The translations under genes and the position numbers were made by a program. The notes under the pieces are model-generated. The model did not search any database. It was not told the origin of the DNA and saw nothing but the letters and a program-made list of their open reading frames with translations. This document shows positions 17,226 through 26,416 of a stretch of DNA of 64,000 nt, piece by piece (position 1 is the first letter of the stretch; the number at the start of each line of letters is the position of its first letter). The stretch comes from Thiohalophilus sp. (lineage in GTDB: Bacteria > Pseudomonadota > Gammaproteobacteria > UBA6429 > Thiohalophilaceae): the NCBI RefSeq assembly GCF_034521165.1, contig NZ_JAXHMV010000008.1, positions 124,001 through 188,000 on the forward strand, given 5' to 3'.

Positions 17226-20200
17226 TTACTGGAATTTTTCCCGCCAGTAGATGATCCGATCGTCGCCCCGATAGCGGCCGAAGGTGGCGGTGGACTCGGG
17301 ATCTTGCTCGCTGCCATCGTTGTCCCAGTCGAATTCTAAATAGGCCGGTGTGTTCGAATGCACGGTGACGTTACCGTAGATCGGGTTGTCGGGATCGAAG
17401 TTGGCATCGCTGTCGGGTGCCTTGAGATAGAGCGTATAAACACCATCGTCAGGCGTGTCAGTATACTGGATATCCGTGTCCGGTGCGGCGACTGCACAGC
17501 CACTGCCGCTGTCGCCAGGATCGCCGGTGTCCTGCACACAGGTCTCACCACGCGAATCGCCATCGCCGACAGTCACGGTATCGGTGGGATTGAGCAGATC
17601 GATAGTGACGCCGTTATCACAGACATCGAGGGTGTTGGTAACAAAAGCACTGCCGTTGTAGTACTGGGCAAACATCGGCACCTGCAGATCGGCCAGTTCG
17701 GAACCATAAGCGTTGTCCAGCGCAATCCGGCCGCTTCGAATATTGACCTGCCCTTCCGTATAGCCGTCCGAGCTGATCCCGTCGTTGTCGGTGGCGCGCA
17801 GTTCGGTAATCGATAGCGGTGCGGTTTCCTTGTCCGGGAAGGTATAGGTGACATCGTTGCGCACGCCGATCCCGTCGTTGGTCGTGAAATAGGTGGTATT
17901 CAGCGTGTTGTTGGTGAAGTTGGTCGTGTTGCCGGCATCGGAAATCACCGGATCGCGCACGAATCCGTCGCGGTAATTGCGTGTCGGGTTACCGCCCAGG
18001 TTCAATGAATCCAGCGTCACGGTAAAAGGCTGGCCGGAATAGGTAAATGTTCCATTACAGGCCTCGGTGACGGTGACATCGAAATGGTGCGGGCTGAAGC
18101 GGCCGATATTCTCGCTGGTATTGAGCGTAGCGTTACCGATCGTGGTTTCGCCAAAATAGCTGACCCCGGCGCCGAGGCTGGCGGTGAAGGTAAACACGCC
18201 GACCTCGGACACTGTTTGGTTATTGATCAGATGTTCGCCACCGTCAGCGGCGGTGATGTCGAAATTGTTGACATTAATTGACCCCGTATCACCGCCCGCC
18301 GGTGCAACAAGATTGTGACCCAGGCTGATATTATTCAGCTGGAAGTTTGGTGTGAGAGAAGTGTCGGCACAGGCACCGCGGACTTTCAGATTGAAATTAT
18401 TCCCGGCGGAAGTGTAAAGCGAGCAACTGGCATCGCCACTGGGGCAAGCGGCGTTGGCATCGTCGCTGTAAACATACAGCCGGGCCGGTTTGGTCACATA
18501 AGTGTCGTTACCGATCATGGTCAGTCCGGCATCGTCACCGCTACCTTCATATTTGGCATTCAATGTCAGCTGGCCGGCATCGGGATAGGTCAGGTTATAG
18601 ATGGCATCAGCGTTGGCATCGAACTGTACCGGGACGTTGGGCGTGCCGGGCTCGGAATCAGGCAGGGTGTAATCATTGGTTGCATGAGTCAGGGTGACAT
18701 TCTGCGTACCGCTGGCCGGGTCGGAATAGTTTGCCCAGATCTTGAGATTTTTGGTTGTGCTCGAAAAGGCCGGGACACATCGTTCTGGATTGGTGGTGCT
18801 CTTTCTGACAGCACTGAGAGTCAGACTCGTCGAGGTTTCACAGGAGGTCTGGGCCGGTACATCGATCAGGAAACCCGTGTCATGAAATGTGAGCTCGCAA
18901 CTGTCGGTGCCGTCAGCCGTGTTCACGCAGACCGGCGGAAAGTCAGCCGAGGGCGAGGAGCTGGCGACGCCCAGGGTGACCGCCTCCGCCGTGGTGTGGC
19001 GTAGATCGAAGCTGGCCGAGCCGCCGCTGATGATCTTGGTGTCGCCCCCTACCCAGCCGGTGGGCGACAGGGTGACGCTGACGTCGCTGGAAGCCTCGGT
19101 CGTACAGCCACTGTCCAGACAGGCTCTGATCGTGACGGGTTCCGGGTTACAGGTCAGGGCCGATCCATCATGACGGATCTCAAAATGATCGATACCGGTC
19201 GGACAGTCTTCGGGTCGTAGAACAAGCATCTGGCCGATATTGTCAGTATTGCTGGCGGTTGCGGTACGGTCACCGGTGGCGCCTGCATTGGGTAATGCGT
19301 GTATGCCGGTGGCGATGGCAATGCCATTGGGGCCACCACCCGTGCGTGGTTGATACAGTGTCGTCAGAGAAGCCGTGGGAGTGACATCGGTGTTCCCGTT
19401 TGCACTGGCAAACAGCGCGACCAGATAGCTGTTGTCTTCGGTGCTGGTGACAGAAGGCGCTGTGATGGTCGAATCATCGTCGGCCTGACCACTGTCGTCA
19501 TCAATCGGATCCGTGACATCGATGCCACTGAAGGCGGTAATACCACCGGCCGCGCGATCATCGGGAAAAGTCCATTGATAAGAGCCGGGTTCGGTACCAT
19601 CAACAATTCGATAGTAAGCAGCCTGACTCATAGAGCTATCGAATCGCCAATTGAAAGGACCACCCCAGTCACCGGAGACATCATGGCGTACTTTGGTCCA
19701 GCCCGAGGGTGGCGTGATATTATCAGCGCAAATACTTAACCAGCAGCTGTCATCCCGACGAACCGAGACATGGGCAATCAGAATATCACCCGCATCGACA
19801 TCGGCCGGGACATCGAGAGAAATTGAGTCATCATTGACAGTATTGGTGGTGGTATTGCCAGGTGTAATCGGTTGGCAGGCGGAGGGCGGTGCTCCGGCGC
19901 AGGTGCGCCCGGTACCATCCCAGTTATTCCCCGAGCTCTGGCTGGTATAACCGGCCTGAACCTCGGCGTCATTCAGCACGGCATCAAAAATCAAGACTTC
20001 GTCGAGTTCACCCTGAAAGTATTCCGGTGACCCGCCGGTATCTTCAATACGACCGATACTGCTGTAGTCTGTCCCGATAGTGCCAAAGGCAATGGTGCCA
20101 GAGGCATCCAGGTTGCCGTCGATATAGATCTTGTATTCGCCATTAGTGGCATTGCGGGTCAGGACAATGTGGTGCCAGAGATTGTCATTTATGACAGTAT

Positions 20201-21038
20201 TCGATTTCGCGCTGTTGTCATTGCCTACAGTGATCCCAATGCGTCCGGCAGCGTCAATCCAGCCCCAGAAAATATCGTCCGTCCCGCCATTTTGCTCGAC
20301 ACCGGTTATTCCGGGGGCCTGCCACGCGGTGTTATTGCCCGTTTGTGTGGTTCTGATCCAGAAGGCCAGGCTTGCCGTACCATTGAGGCTGTCAGATAGA
20401 TTCGGAACATCCACGTAGTCATCATTGCCGTCGAAAAGACCGGCGCGGCAGATACGTCCCGGATCTAGCGTATCGGCACCGTTGACCGCGGTGCCGTGAT
20501 TAGCATTGCCGCTTGAATCCAGTACTTCGCCGCTCGTTCCGTCCCAGGCATCTTCGTCCAGACGGTAATCGGCAACCGGAGGTAAACTGACCGTAACGGC
20601 ATCAGTTAGCGTGAAGAGAGTGCTGGCGCCGTCACCGCAGCTATCATCCTCATAGGCGATGAAGTACGCATTATAAGTACCACTGGTAGCCGGGGCGGTA
20701 ATTGAAAAGCTTTCATTGTAGGTCCCGGCACCACCGTGATCAGGTGTGTTCTCACAATTGATTGAACCGGGAGGTGAGGAAGCAATGCGCCAGTCGGTGG
20801 ATTCCCATCTTGTCGCGGGACTATTGCCCGGCCCGGTGGTTGTAACAGTGACCGAGGCAGTGATGGTCGCCCCGGGCTCGACAGTGACCGAGGCAGAGCC
20901 GTCCAGGGTGACGGAGTCAATGGTTCTGTCCGCCAGGGCTGCCGGTGCCCAGATGAGGCAACCCAGGACAAGCAGAACCCAGGCCCACAGACCGGCAGGG
21001 CGAGACGTGCGAATTCCGAATTGTCGGTATTGCGGCAT
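17226..21038 (-). CDS. mshQ: MshQ-like MSHA pilus protein with LamG-like domain
   Basis: A large (about 1270 residues) exported protein, last in the MSHA-type operon and probably a pilus-associated tip or adhesin subunit. A signal peptide lies near residues 15-37 (LWAWVLLVLGCLIWAPAALA). The region about 140-360 resembles a LamG/concanavalin fold (YRLDEDAWDG, LFDGNDDYVDVPNL, SLAFWIRTT, WHHIVLTRN). Long beta-rich Ser/Thr/Asp-rich repeats follow with scattered Cys pairs. The C-terminus has the MshQ/DUF6701 signature (ATFGRYRGDDRIIYWREKF). I chose the ATG at 21038; another lies 13 codons upstream. It converges on the REP array. Confidence 0.88.
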   Translation of the reverse strand: MPQYRQFGIRTSRPAGLWAWVLLVLGCLIWAPAALADRTIDSVTLDGSASVTVEPGATITASVTVTTTGPGNSPATRWESTDWRIASSPPGSINCENTPDHGGAGTYNESFSITAPATSGTYNAYFIAYEDDSCGDGASTLFTLTDAVTVSLPPVADYRLDEDAWDGTSGEVLDSSGNANHGTAVNGADTLDPGRICRAGLFDGNDDYVDVPNLSDSLNGTASLAFWIRTTQTGNNTAWQAPGITGVEQNGGTDDIFWGWIDAAGRIGITVGNDNSAKSNTVINDNLWHHIVLTRNATNGEYKIYIDGNLDASGTIAFGTIGTDYSSIGRIEDTGGSPEYFQGELDEVLIFDAVLNDAEVQAGYTSQSSGNNWDGTGRTCAGAPPSACQPITPGNTTTNTVNDDSISLDVPADVDAGDILIAHVSVRRDDSCWLSICADNITPPSGWTKVRHDVSGDWGGPFNWRFDSSMSQAAYYRIVDGTEPGSYQWTFPDDRAAGGITAFSGIDVTDPIDDDSGQADDDSTITAPSVTSTEDNSYLVALFASANGNTDVTPTASLTTLYQPRTGGGPNGIAIATGIHALPNAGATGDRTATASNTDNIGQMLVLRPEDCPTGIDHFEIRHDGSALTCNPEPVTIRACLDSGCTTEASSDVSVTLSPTGWVGGDTKIISGGSASFDLRHTTAEAVTLGVASSSPSADFPPVCVNTADGTDSCELTFHDTGFLIDVPAQTSCETSTSLTLSAVRKSTTNPERCVPAFSSTTKNLKIWANYSDPASGTQNVTLTHATNDYTLPDSEPGTPNVPVQFDANADAIYNLTYPDAGQLTLNAKYEGSGDDAGLTMIGNDTYVTKPARLYVYSDDANAACPSGDASCSLYTSAGNNFNLKVRGACADTSLTPNFQLNNISLGHNLVAPAGGDTGSINVNNFDITAADGGEHLINNQTVSEVGVFTFTASLGAGVSYFGETTIGNATLNTSENIGRFSPHHFDVTVTEACNGTFTYSGQPFTVTLDSLNLGGNPTRNYRDGFVRDPVISDAGNTTNFTNNTLNTTYFTTNDGIGVRNDVTYTFPDKETAPLSITELRATDNDGISSDGYTEGQVNIRSGRIALDNAYGSELADLQVPMFAQYYNGSAFVTNTLDVCDNGVTIDLLNPTDTVTVGDGDSRGETCVQDTGDPGDSGSGCAVAAPDTDIQYTDTPDDGVYTLYLKAPDSDANFDPDNPIYGNVTVHSNTPAYLEFDWDNDGSEQDPESTATFGRYRGDDRIIYWREKFQ

Positions 21039-21162
21039 AATAGACTTATCGGCAGTAAATCCTTTCAATTTTAGCAATTCCGGTTGTAATTATTGGGCCG
21101 TTTGTCGGGCATAAGGCACTGATTATCAATAAAAGACGTTATTCCGGGCCTTTCCACCCGGG

Positions 21163-21609
21163 TCAATCAGGATGGCGCACCATGACCTCGATTTGCCGCC
21201 GGGTGTCGTTACCCGCAAAGCTGCAGGCGGCGTCGCTGGTAATCCGGTAATAGTCGTCGCCGGCCAGGGTCAGGGCCTCGCAGGTTAATGTGGCGCTGCA
21301 GCCGTCCTGGGCCGGCGCTGTCAGGGTGAGGCTGGCACTGACCGCAGCGCAGCCGGGGTTGCTGCCATCCAGCGGGAGCAGCTGGGCCACAGCGGTCTGG
21401 GCGCCGGTTTCGGCGGCGTAGAAGGTGCGGATCGACTGGACCTCGCTGGCGACCGAGCGCTGGCCGGTCTGGCTCAGGCTGACCATGGCGGTGCCGATCA
21501 GGGCCATGATGACGATGATGAAAATGGCCAGCGGCAGGCTGAAGCCGCCCTGGCGCTGGCGCCCTGCGGGCAGGGACGAGGGACGAGGGACGAGGGACGG
21601 GGCATTCAA
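21163..21609 (-). CDS. mshP: MshP-like minor pilus protein (5' end disturbed by repeats)
   Basis: A PilX/MshP-type pseudopilin-like protein: hydrophobic N-terminal helix GGFSLPLAIFIIVIMALIGTAMVSL, then a Cys-containing globular part ending in IEVMVRHPD. No ATG precedes the helix; the likeliest start is a TTG at 21609, though the frame stays open to 21912. The stretch between it and the mshO stop is filled with GTAGGAGC-type palindromes (near 21650, 21787 and 21829) and GAGGGAC heptamers, which also encode the residues just before the helix. The natural start may have been displaced, so translation is uncertain. Confidence 0.7.
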   Translation of the reverse strand: MNAPSLVPRPSSLPAGRQRQGGFSLPLAIFIIVIMALIGTAMVSLSQTGQRSVASEVQSIRTFYAAETGAQTAVAQLLPLDGSNPGCAAVSASLTLTAPAQDGCSATLTCEALTLAGDDYYRITSDAACSFAGNDTRRQIEVMVRHPD

Positions 21610-21639
21610 AAGATGTCCGGGAGACGACAGGCTCTCCGT

Positions 21640-21852
21640 CCCGGGCAGATCTGTCGCGGCGCAGCCGCTCCTATGCCCTGCGGGCAGGTGCGAGGGACGA
21701 GGGACGGGGGACGAGGCAAGGAATAGTTGACAGCACAAACCGCAGGAGCGCCATCGACACGTCAGGCTTTTCGTCCCGGACGGATTCGCGGCACAGCCGC
21801 TCCTACAGAGTAGCGTTATGCGAGTTGCTGTAGGAGCGGCTGTGCCGCGATT
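21640..21852. repeat. Cluster of GTAGGAGCGGC-type palindromes and GAGGGAC heptamers
   Basis: Three copies of TGTAGGAGCGGCTGTGCCGCGA (one direct near 21829-21850, two inverted near 21652-21671 and 21786-21808) lie with GACGAGGGACGAGGG runs (21577-21600 and 21691-21717). The palindromes resemble the REP sequences common in Pseudomonas and relatives. They fill the mshO-mshP junction. Confidence 0.75.
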
Positions 21853-21862
21853 GTTTTCGGGT

Positions 21863-22684
21863 TCAGGGTACATTGCGGATTTGCACCTCGTGCAGCAGGC
21901 GGACCCACTCATTATCCTGCCGGACTCTCAAATCGAGGGTCACGACACCATTGCGTTGCAGGGAGCCGGGATCATAACGAAACGGTGTCACCGCCGTGCC
22001 GCCGTCGCTGAGCTGAAGGTTTTCGGCCAGCAAGGCCCCGCTTCCGGCCGGCGGAACCGGCTGGGCCGAGTTGATACTGTAATTCTGATAGCGTCGCAGG
22101 TCGCCGCCCGTACCCAGACAATAGCTGATCGGTGGGCCGGTGAGGAAAAACCGCTTGTGCGGCGAGTCGTGGGTGAAGCGATGACTGGAGGTAAGATAGA
22201 CCTCTCCGTTGGCGGGATCGGAATTGCTGTCGTCGTAATCGGCCAGCGGTCCCGGGTTGTTCTTGTCATAAAGCGACGAGGTGCTGTAGGGATAGACCGC
22301 GACATAAGCCGTAGCCGGTGTTTGAGGCGCGATATAGTCAACCGCGGCAAAAGAGACGTTGGCGGCGGTTCGCGGGACCGACTCATAGGATGAGCCGCTT
22401 TGCACCGGAAAAAACTCGATACAGTGTGTGTCGCTGCTGGTACAGGAAGGTGTTGTGCAGCGAATTCGCACGCTGTTTGGTAGCGCATTACGCAGCTCAC
22501 GGGTCATTTTCTCCACCGCGATGCGCGCGGTGGAAGTCAGTTGATCGCGGCGCACCGTATCGCTGTAGGCTTCCATGCTGCGAACGATATACACCGCCGT
22601 GCCGGCACTGATGGCGCCGAGCACGACGATGACCACCACCAGCTCGACCAGGGTAAATCCGGTGTGTCGATGTCGCATTCGCAT
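21863..22684 (-). CDS. mshO: MshO-like type IV prepilin
   Basis: A 273-residue minor prepilin. The leader MRMRHRHT ends before the prepilin-peptidase site G|FTLVELVVVIVVLGAISAG, followed by the hydrophobic alpha-1 helix. The large C-terminal domain holds several cysteine pairs (RCTTPSCTSSDTHC) and the TARIAVEKMTRELRNALPNSVRI stretch typical of MshO/PilW-like minor pilins. Its start abuts the mshD stop. In the Vibrio MSHA system MshO is a minor subunit of the pilus. Confidence 0.88.
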   Translation of the reverse strand: MRMRHRHTGFTLVELVVVIVVLGAISAGTAVYIVRSMEAYSDTVRRDQLTSTARIAVEKMTRELRNALPNSVRIRCTTPSCTSSDTHCIEFFPVQSGSSYESVPRTAANVSFAAVDYIAPQTPATAYVAVYPYSTSSLYDKNNPGPLADYDDSNSDPANGEVYLTSSHRFTHDSPHKRFFLTGPPISYCLGTGGDLRRYQNYSINSAQPVPPAGSGALLAENLQLSDGGTAVTPFRYDPGSLQRNGVVTLDLRVRQDNEWVRLLHEVQIRNVP

Positions 22685-23235
22685 CAGAAGTTGGTCCGGT
22701 ACAAGGTGACGGGAATTTGCTGGTTACGGGGTGTGCGTATAATCAGATCAATGCGCTTGGCGAGCCGATCGTTGGCCAGGCCAAGTTCCGTACCGGCGTA
22801 GCTGATGGTCACACCTACATCGTAGTCCGAATAGTTGGGTAACGGATTGTTATCCGCATCGGCGGCCGTCTGAAAGGCCGGGTTGTGGTAATCATCCACG
22901 TCATCGAAGAGATCACGGCTTTCGCTGCCCTCGGGACCAAAGCTTGCCTCGGCGGTACAGGCATCGCCGTCCGGACTGTCGCAGGGCGGCAGACCACCCT
23001 GGGGCGTGTTTTCGTCATACTTTTTGGCGCCGATCTCATCCAGATACAACTGCGCAATTTCCATCGCCCGGGTATTGACCAGCGCCTCGGGCGCATCCAG
23101 CAGCGTGCGGTTGATCACCAGCACCACCCCGGACAGTCCCACCGCCAGCACCACGATAAACACCACCATCTCGACCAGCGTAAAGCCGGCCTCGTTCCTC
23201 GTCCCTCGTCCCTCGTAACTGTATTTAACAGTCAT
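22684..23235 (-). CDS. mshD: MshD-like type IV prepilin
   Basis: A minor prepilin of about 183 residues with the cleavage site G|FTLVEMVVFIVVLAVGLSGVVL followed by an acidic, Cys-containing domain (LPPCDSPDGDACTAEASFG). The leader before the glycine (TVKYSYEGRGTRNEA) is unusual: EGRGTR is encoded by CCTCG heptamer repeats like those beside mshP, so low-complexity repeat has become coding. The ATG at 23235 overlaps the end of mshC; ATGs at 23241 and 23256 are alternatives. It lies in the MSHA-type operon between mshC and mshO. Confidence 0.87.
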   Translation of the reverse strand: MTVKYSYEGRGTRNEAGFTLVEMVVFIVVLAVGLSGVVLVINRTLLDAPEALVNTRAMEIAQLYLDEIGAKKYDENTPQGGLPPCDSPDGDACTAEASFGPEGSESRDLFDDVDDYHNPAFQTAADADNNPLPNYSDYDVGVTISYAGTELGLANDRLAKRIDLIIRTPRNQQIPVTLYRTNF

Positions 23236-23668
23236 GCGCATACCCCGTCGGCTCAATACATACCCGGCGGGTGATGCCGTTGGTAATGTTCAATGTCAGT
23301 GGGCCACTCAGGGGGCCGGAGCCATCATGGGCGTCACCGAGCGCGTCATAGCTGATATTGGCAGCCGTGATGCTGATATCGCTCGGCAACGAGGTTGTAA
23401 TGGGTGAGCCGATGACGGGAGTGATGGTCACCTGTTTGCTGCTGTTGTCCGTGGCCAGCAAGACCCCGCCACCCTGGTTCATCGCCAGTTGTTGCGCTTG
23501 CCGGGCGGCGCTGATTACCTGGGCCTGGGCGGCAGACGGGGTCACGCTGCCGCGATCGATAAAGCGCGAAATCGCCACCACCGAAAGAATACCGAGAATG
23601 ATGATCACAGCAATCAGCTCTACCAGGGTAAACCCGGCTGTTGCGGCTGGTGACATGTGGCGGGTCAT
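23225..23668 (-). CDS. mshC: MshC-like type IV prepilin
   Basis: A 147-residue minor prepilin starting MTRHMSPAATAG|FTLVELIAVIIILGILSVVAISRF, with prepilin cleavage after the glycine. A short globular domain ends with a C-terminal disulfide-type pair (RRVCIEPTGYAHDC). The ATG at 23668 is 4 bases after the stop of the glycan-ligase gene upstream, and the end overlaps mshD, so they are tightly coupled. A longer frame up to 23776 lies within the ligase gene and does not look like a leader. Confidence 0.87.
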   Translation of the reverse strand: MTRHMSPAATAGFTLVELIAVIIILGILSVVAISRFIDRGSVTPSAAQAQVISAARQAQQLAMNQGGGVLLATDNSSKQVTITPVIGSPITTSLPSDISITAANISYDALGDAHDGSGPLSGPLTLNITNGITRRVCIEPTGYAHDC

Positions 23669-23672
23669 CGGC

Positions 23673-25694
23673 TTAATAGCGTTGCGACGGGCGGCGCTGG
23701 CCCTGCTTTGACTGCTGCGCATAGGCCTGGCGGAACTGCTCGAGTCGCTGCTGCAATTGTGTGGCCAGTTCATCATGTCCGGTCTGTGTGGCTATCTCGG
23801 CGGTCAGTTGGACGTAATCCAGTAGTTCCCGGCTCAGGCTGTGATAGGGGTAGTCGAGCCCTGCCTGCAGTATAGCAAAGGCCTGTTCGGGCTGTTCCCG
23901 GCGTTGATAAACGCGCGCCAGAGCCAGACGGGCGGGCAAAAAACGGGGATTGTTTTGCAGTGCCTGGCGATAATCGTCGATGATCCTGTAGGTATCGGCA
24001 TCGCGCAGTTCCTGCAGCCGTCCCTGCAGATACGGGGTATAGGCCTGATAGGCGTTGAGTTCGGCGGCCCGGTCGAGTTTGTCTGCGGCATAGTCGAGCA
24101 GATCATCGCGTTTGGGACTCTCCGGCGGCAGAACGGCCACGCTGCGTAACAGCAGATCCGCGTCGGCATAAAAATGGTTGTCCATATAGGGTGACAGTTG
24201 CTGGGCGCGCTCGTAAGCGAAATGCGCCTGTTGCAACCGGCCGGTCGCCGCCAGGGCGTTACCCTTTTGATGGTAATGATCGGAAAGCGCCAGGGTGACG
24301 AAATAGCCGGCCGCCATCAGTACGATCGCGAAACTCACCAGATAGAACGACAGCGGATGAAAATGGGATTTCCAGGTAAAGCGCCAGGTGGGCGTTGCGC
24401 TATGTTGAGCAAACAGCCGATCCAGCCGGGCCAGATAGAGGCCGGCGACGATCATCAGGGGCAACACATAAAAGTTATAGGTGAAGGCACTGTGCAGGCC
24501 GAAGGCGAGCAAGGCACTGAACAGGCCGACCGCCTCGAAATAGACTGGAGAAGAGGAAGAAGAAATCGCGGCGCAGCCGCTCCTACCGGACTGCAAGGAA
24601 TCGGTGGTAGTAGGAGCGCCTCTGGCGCGATAGCGCCGTGCCAGGCGAACGAATTGCCAGATCAATACACCAATGATCAGTAACAGGAAAAACAAGCCCG
24701 GCAGGCCGGTTTCAGTGGCGATCTGCAAATAATCGTTATGCACGTAATAGCCGGCGCTGGTGTCTTCAAGATGGGCCGAGGTGGGTAGCTTGAGAAAAAA
24801 CGCCCCCAGACCGATACCGCTGAAGGGCTGGGCCTGCAGCATCTCCCAGGCCGGTTGCCAGAGCATAAAACGCGGATTGCCCGACTCACCGGGATCGGCC
24901 AGGGTCGCCATGCGCGAGAACATGTCCCTGCCGACAAAACCCGTCAATTGCGTATACAACGTGGCCAGCACGAAGCCGCTGGCCAGCCAGGCGCCCAGGG
25001 CGGCCAGTTGTTGTCGGCTCACTGGTTGCCAGAGCAGATAGACCAGGACGATCAGGCCCACGGCAAAGGCGAGCAGCGCGCCGCGGCTGCTGATGAGGCC
25101 AAGCACAAACGCGAGTATCACAAGTGCCGTGGCGATCGAATAACGAGAACGTCGGCGGTCTTCGCTTGTCAGATACCGGGCCGCCAGCGGCAGCAGGGCG
25201 AGATTGATCAACGCCGCCAGGGAATTTTTATTATAAAAGCTGGCGTCGGGTGAAACGTCATAAAGGAGCTGTTCGCCAAAGCCCCACAGCGCCAGTCCTG
25301 TAATAATCACCATCAGCAGGTTGAAGCTGTAGCGCCAGGTTTGTTCCGCCTCGGGCAACAACAGATAGATCGCCACAATCAGCGCGAAGACCCCGACCCA
25401 CCACAGATTCATCACGCCCAGATACGGCACCGGGTGGTAGATCAGGCTGACAGCCAGAAAAGCGAAAAACAGACCGACCACGATCGTCAGCGGGGTGATG
25501 ACAAGGGTGTGGTGGCGGTGATAGCCGTGCAGTAACGCCAGCAGCAGCCAGGCGAACAGGGCCAGTTGGGCGAGACTGTAATACTGCAGATAAAAGCCGT
25601 TGAAGATCAGCGCCGCGATGAAGGCGGTGAGAAAAAGGAATGTCGAGAGTATCGCCACGCGGGAGCTGGCGAAAGCAGGGAATAAACGGTTCAT
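23673..25694 (-). CDS. O-antigen ligase/PglL-type membrane glycan ligase with TPR tail
   Basis: A 673-residue inner-membrane protein with about 11-12 membrane helices (residues 12-470), a Wzy_C-like periplasmic loop with YYVHNDYLQIATETGLPGLF (about 318-337), and a C-terminal tetratricopeptide region (about 480-640). Wzy_C proteins transfer lipid-linked glycan to lipid A core (WaaL) or to protein (PglL/PilO). Its place between mshA and mshC suggests pilin glycosylation; this is inference. Residues about 354-384 (ARGAPTTTDSLQSG... CAAISSSSS) are encoded by two GTAGGAGC-type palindromes inserted in frame into a loop. Confidence 0.85.
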   Translation of the reverse strand: MNRLFPAFASSRVAILSTFLFLTAFIAALIFNGFYLQYYSLAQLALFAWLLLALLHGYHRHHTLVITPLTIVVGLFFAFLAVSLIYHPVPYLGVMNLWWVGVFALIVAIYLLLPEAEQTWRYSFNLLMVIITGLALWGFGEQLLYDVSPDASFYNKNSLAALINLALLPLAARYLTSEDRRRSRYSIATALVILAFVLGLISSRGALLAFAVGLIVLVYLLWQPVSRQQLAALGAWLASGFVLATLYTQLTGFVGRDMFSRMATLADPGESGNPRFMLWQPAWEMLQAQPFSGIGLGAFFLKLPTSAHLEDTSAGYYVHNDYLQIATETGLPGLFFLLLIIGVLIWQFVRLARRYRARGAPTTTDSLQSGRSGCAAISSSSSPVYFEAVGLFSALLAFGLHSAFTYNFYVLPLMIVAGLYLARLDRLFAQHSATPTWRFTWKSHFHPLSFYLVSFAIVLMAAGYFVTLALSDHYHQKGNALAATGRLQQAHFAYERAQQLSPYMDNHFYADADLLLRSVAVLPPESPKRDDLLDYAADKLDRAAELNAYQAYTPYLQGRLQELRDADTYRIIDDYRQALQNNPRFLPARLALARVYQRREQPEQAFAILQAGLDYPYHSLSRELLDYVQLTAEIATQTGHDELATQLQQRLEQFRQAYAQQSKQGQRRPSQRY
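24541..24632. repeat. GTAGGAGC-type palindromes inside a coding sequence
   Basis: Two opposed copies (ATCGCGGCGCAGCCGCTCCTACC at about 24564-24586; GTAGTAGGAGCGCCTCTGGCGCGA at about 24606-24629) plus an AGAAGAGGAAGAAGAA run lie within the glycan-ligase gene without breaking its frame. Confidence 0.75.
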
Positions 25695-25743
25695 GGAAAG
25701 TACTGAGGCCGCGAAGCGGCCTCAGTTAGTTGTCTGTAATTTT

Positions 25744-26226
25744 TTAGCAGCCAGTCAGTGTCACAATGACCGGATCGTTGGTATTGTCCGGATCATATTC
25801 TGCCTGACAGGTATTGTCACCAGGGCCGGAGTCGGGCCGGTAAGTCACGCTGTCGGTGGTGACAGTACCCAATGTACCGGCAGTACCGTTGACGGTGAAG
25901 CCATCCGGGTCAGGCATGGCAATACGAATACCAAAGTCAGAGCCATCAGGGCGACCCCCAAGACCTGTATAGGTATCGTCGTCAAGCACCTGGACATTGG
26001 TGCCACCCATACTGATGCTTATTGCTGAACTATCACCATTAACCACATACTGCGCCTGTCCCAGTGCGGCAGCGGCACGCAGGCCCCCGGCGACACCCTG
26101 CACGCTGGCCTGGCGGGCGTCGGTGGTGACGTCGATGAATTTGGGCAGCGCGGTCGCCGCCAGAAGGCCGAGGATAACTATGACCACGACCAGTTCGATG
26201 AGGGTAAAACCACGTTGTTGATTCAT
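25744..26226 (-). CDS. mshA: MshA-like major type IV pilin
   Basis: A 160-residue prepilin: short leader MNQQRG, cleavage before FTLIELVVVIVILGLLAATALPKF, then DVTTDARQASVQGVAGGLRAAAALGQAQYV, the standard MshA alpha-helix region. The globular part has one C-terminal disulfide pair (Cys in DNTCQAEYD and the final Cys in VTLTGC). A strong GGAG ribosome site 7-8 bases before the ATG, the best in this operon, fits a major subunit; a longer frame upstream lacks a leader-like sequence. About 190 AT-rich bases precede it and may carry its own promoter. Confidence 0.9.
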   Translation of the reverse strand: MNQQRGFTLIELVVVIVILGLLAATALPKFIDVTTDARQASVQGVAGGLRAAAALGQAQYVVNGDSSAISISMGGTNVQVLDDDTYTGLGGRPDGSDFGIRIAMPDPDGFTVNGTAGTLGTVTTDSVTYRPDSGPGDNTCQAEYDPDNTNDPVIVTLTGC

Positions 26227-26416
26227 GATGATCTCCAGTGTCCGGTTCAGTGTGGCAACCGCGGTTGCCGGGAGTAGCCCTTCTGCCGCAGCAGAAACAA
26301 GATGATTCAATAATTTAGCGTAATTATATCAAGTAATCTAGCAAGATGGGGTCAAATTACAAGACCCTGGTTAAGAATATCGGCAAAACCGGGTGGAATT
26401 GAAGCATTTTTGTTCA
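26227..26416 (-). other. AT-rich region upstream of mshA
   Basis: On the minus strand a consensus-like -10 (TATAAT, 26328-26323) lies about 100 bases before the mshA start. A TTGACC lies 21 bases upstream of it, too far for a normal -35. An internal pilin promoter is plausible but not well supported by sequence alone. Confidence 0.35.

Noticed and set aside
26323..26355. Full sigma70 promoter for mshA
   Set aside because: TATAAT is present but the only -35-like TTGACC is 21 bases away, too far for confidence.
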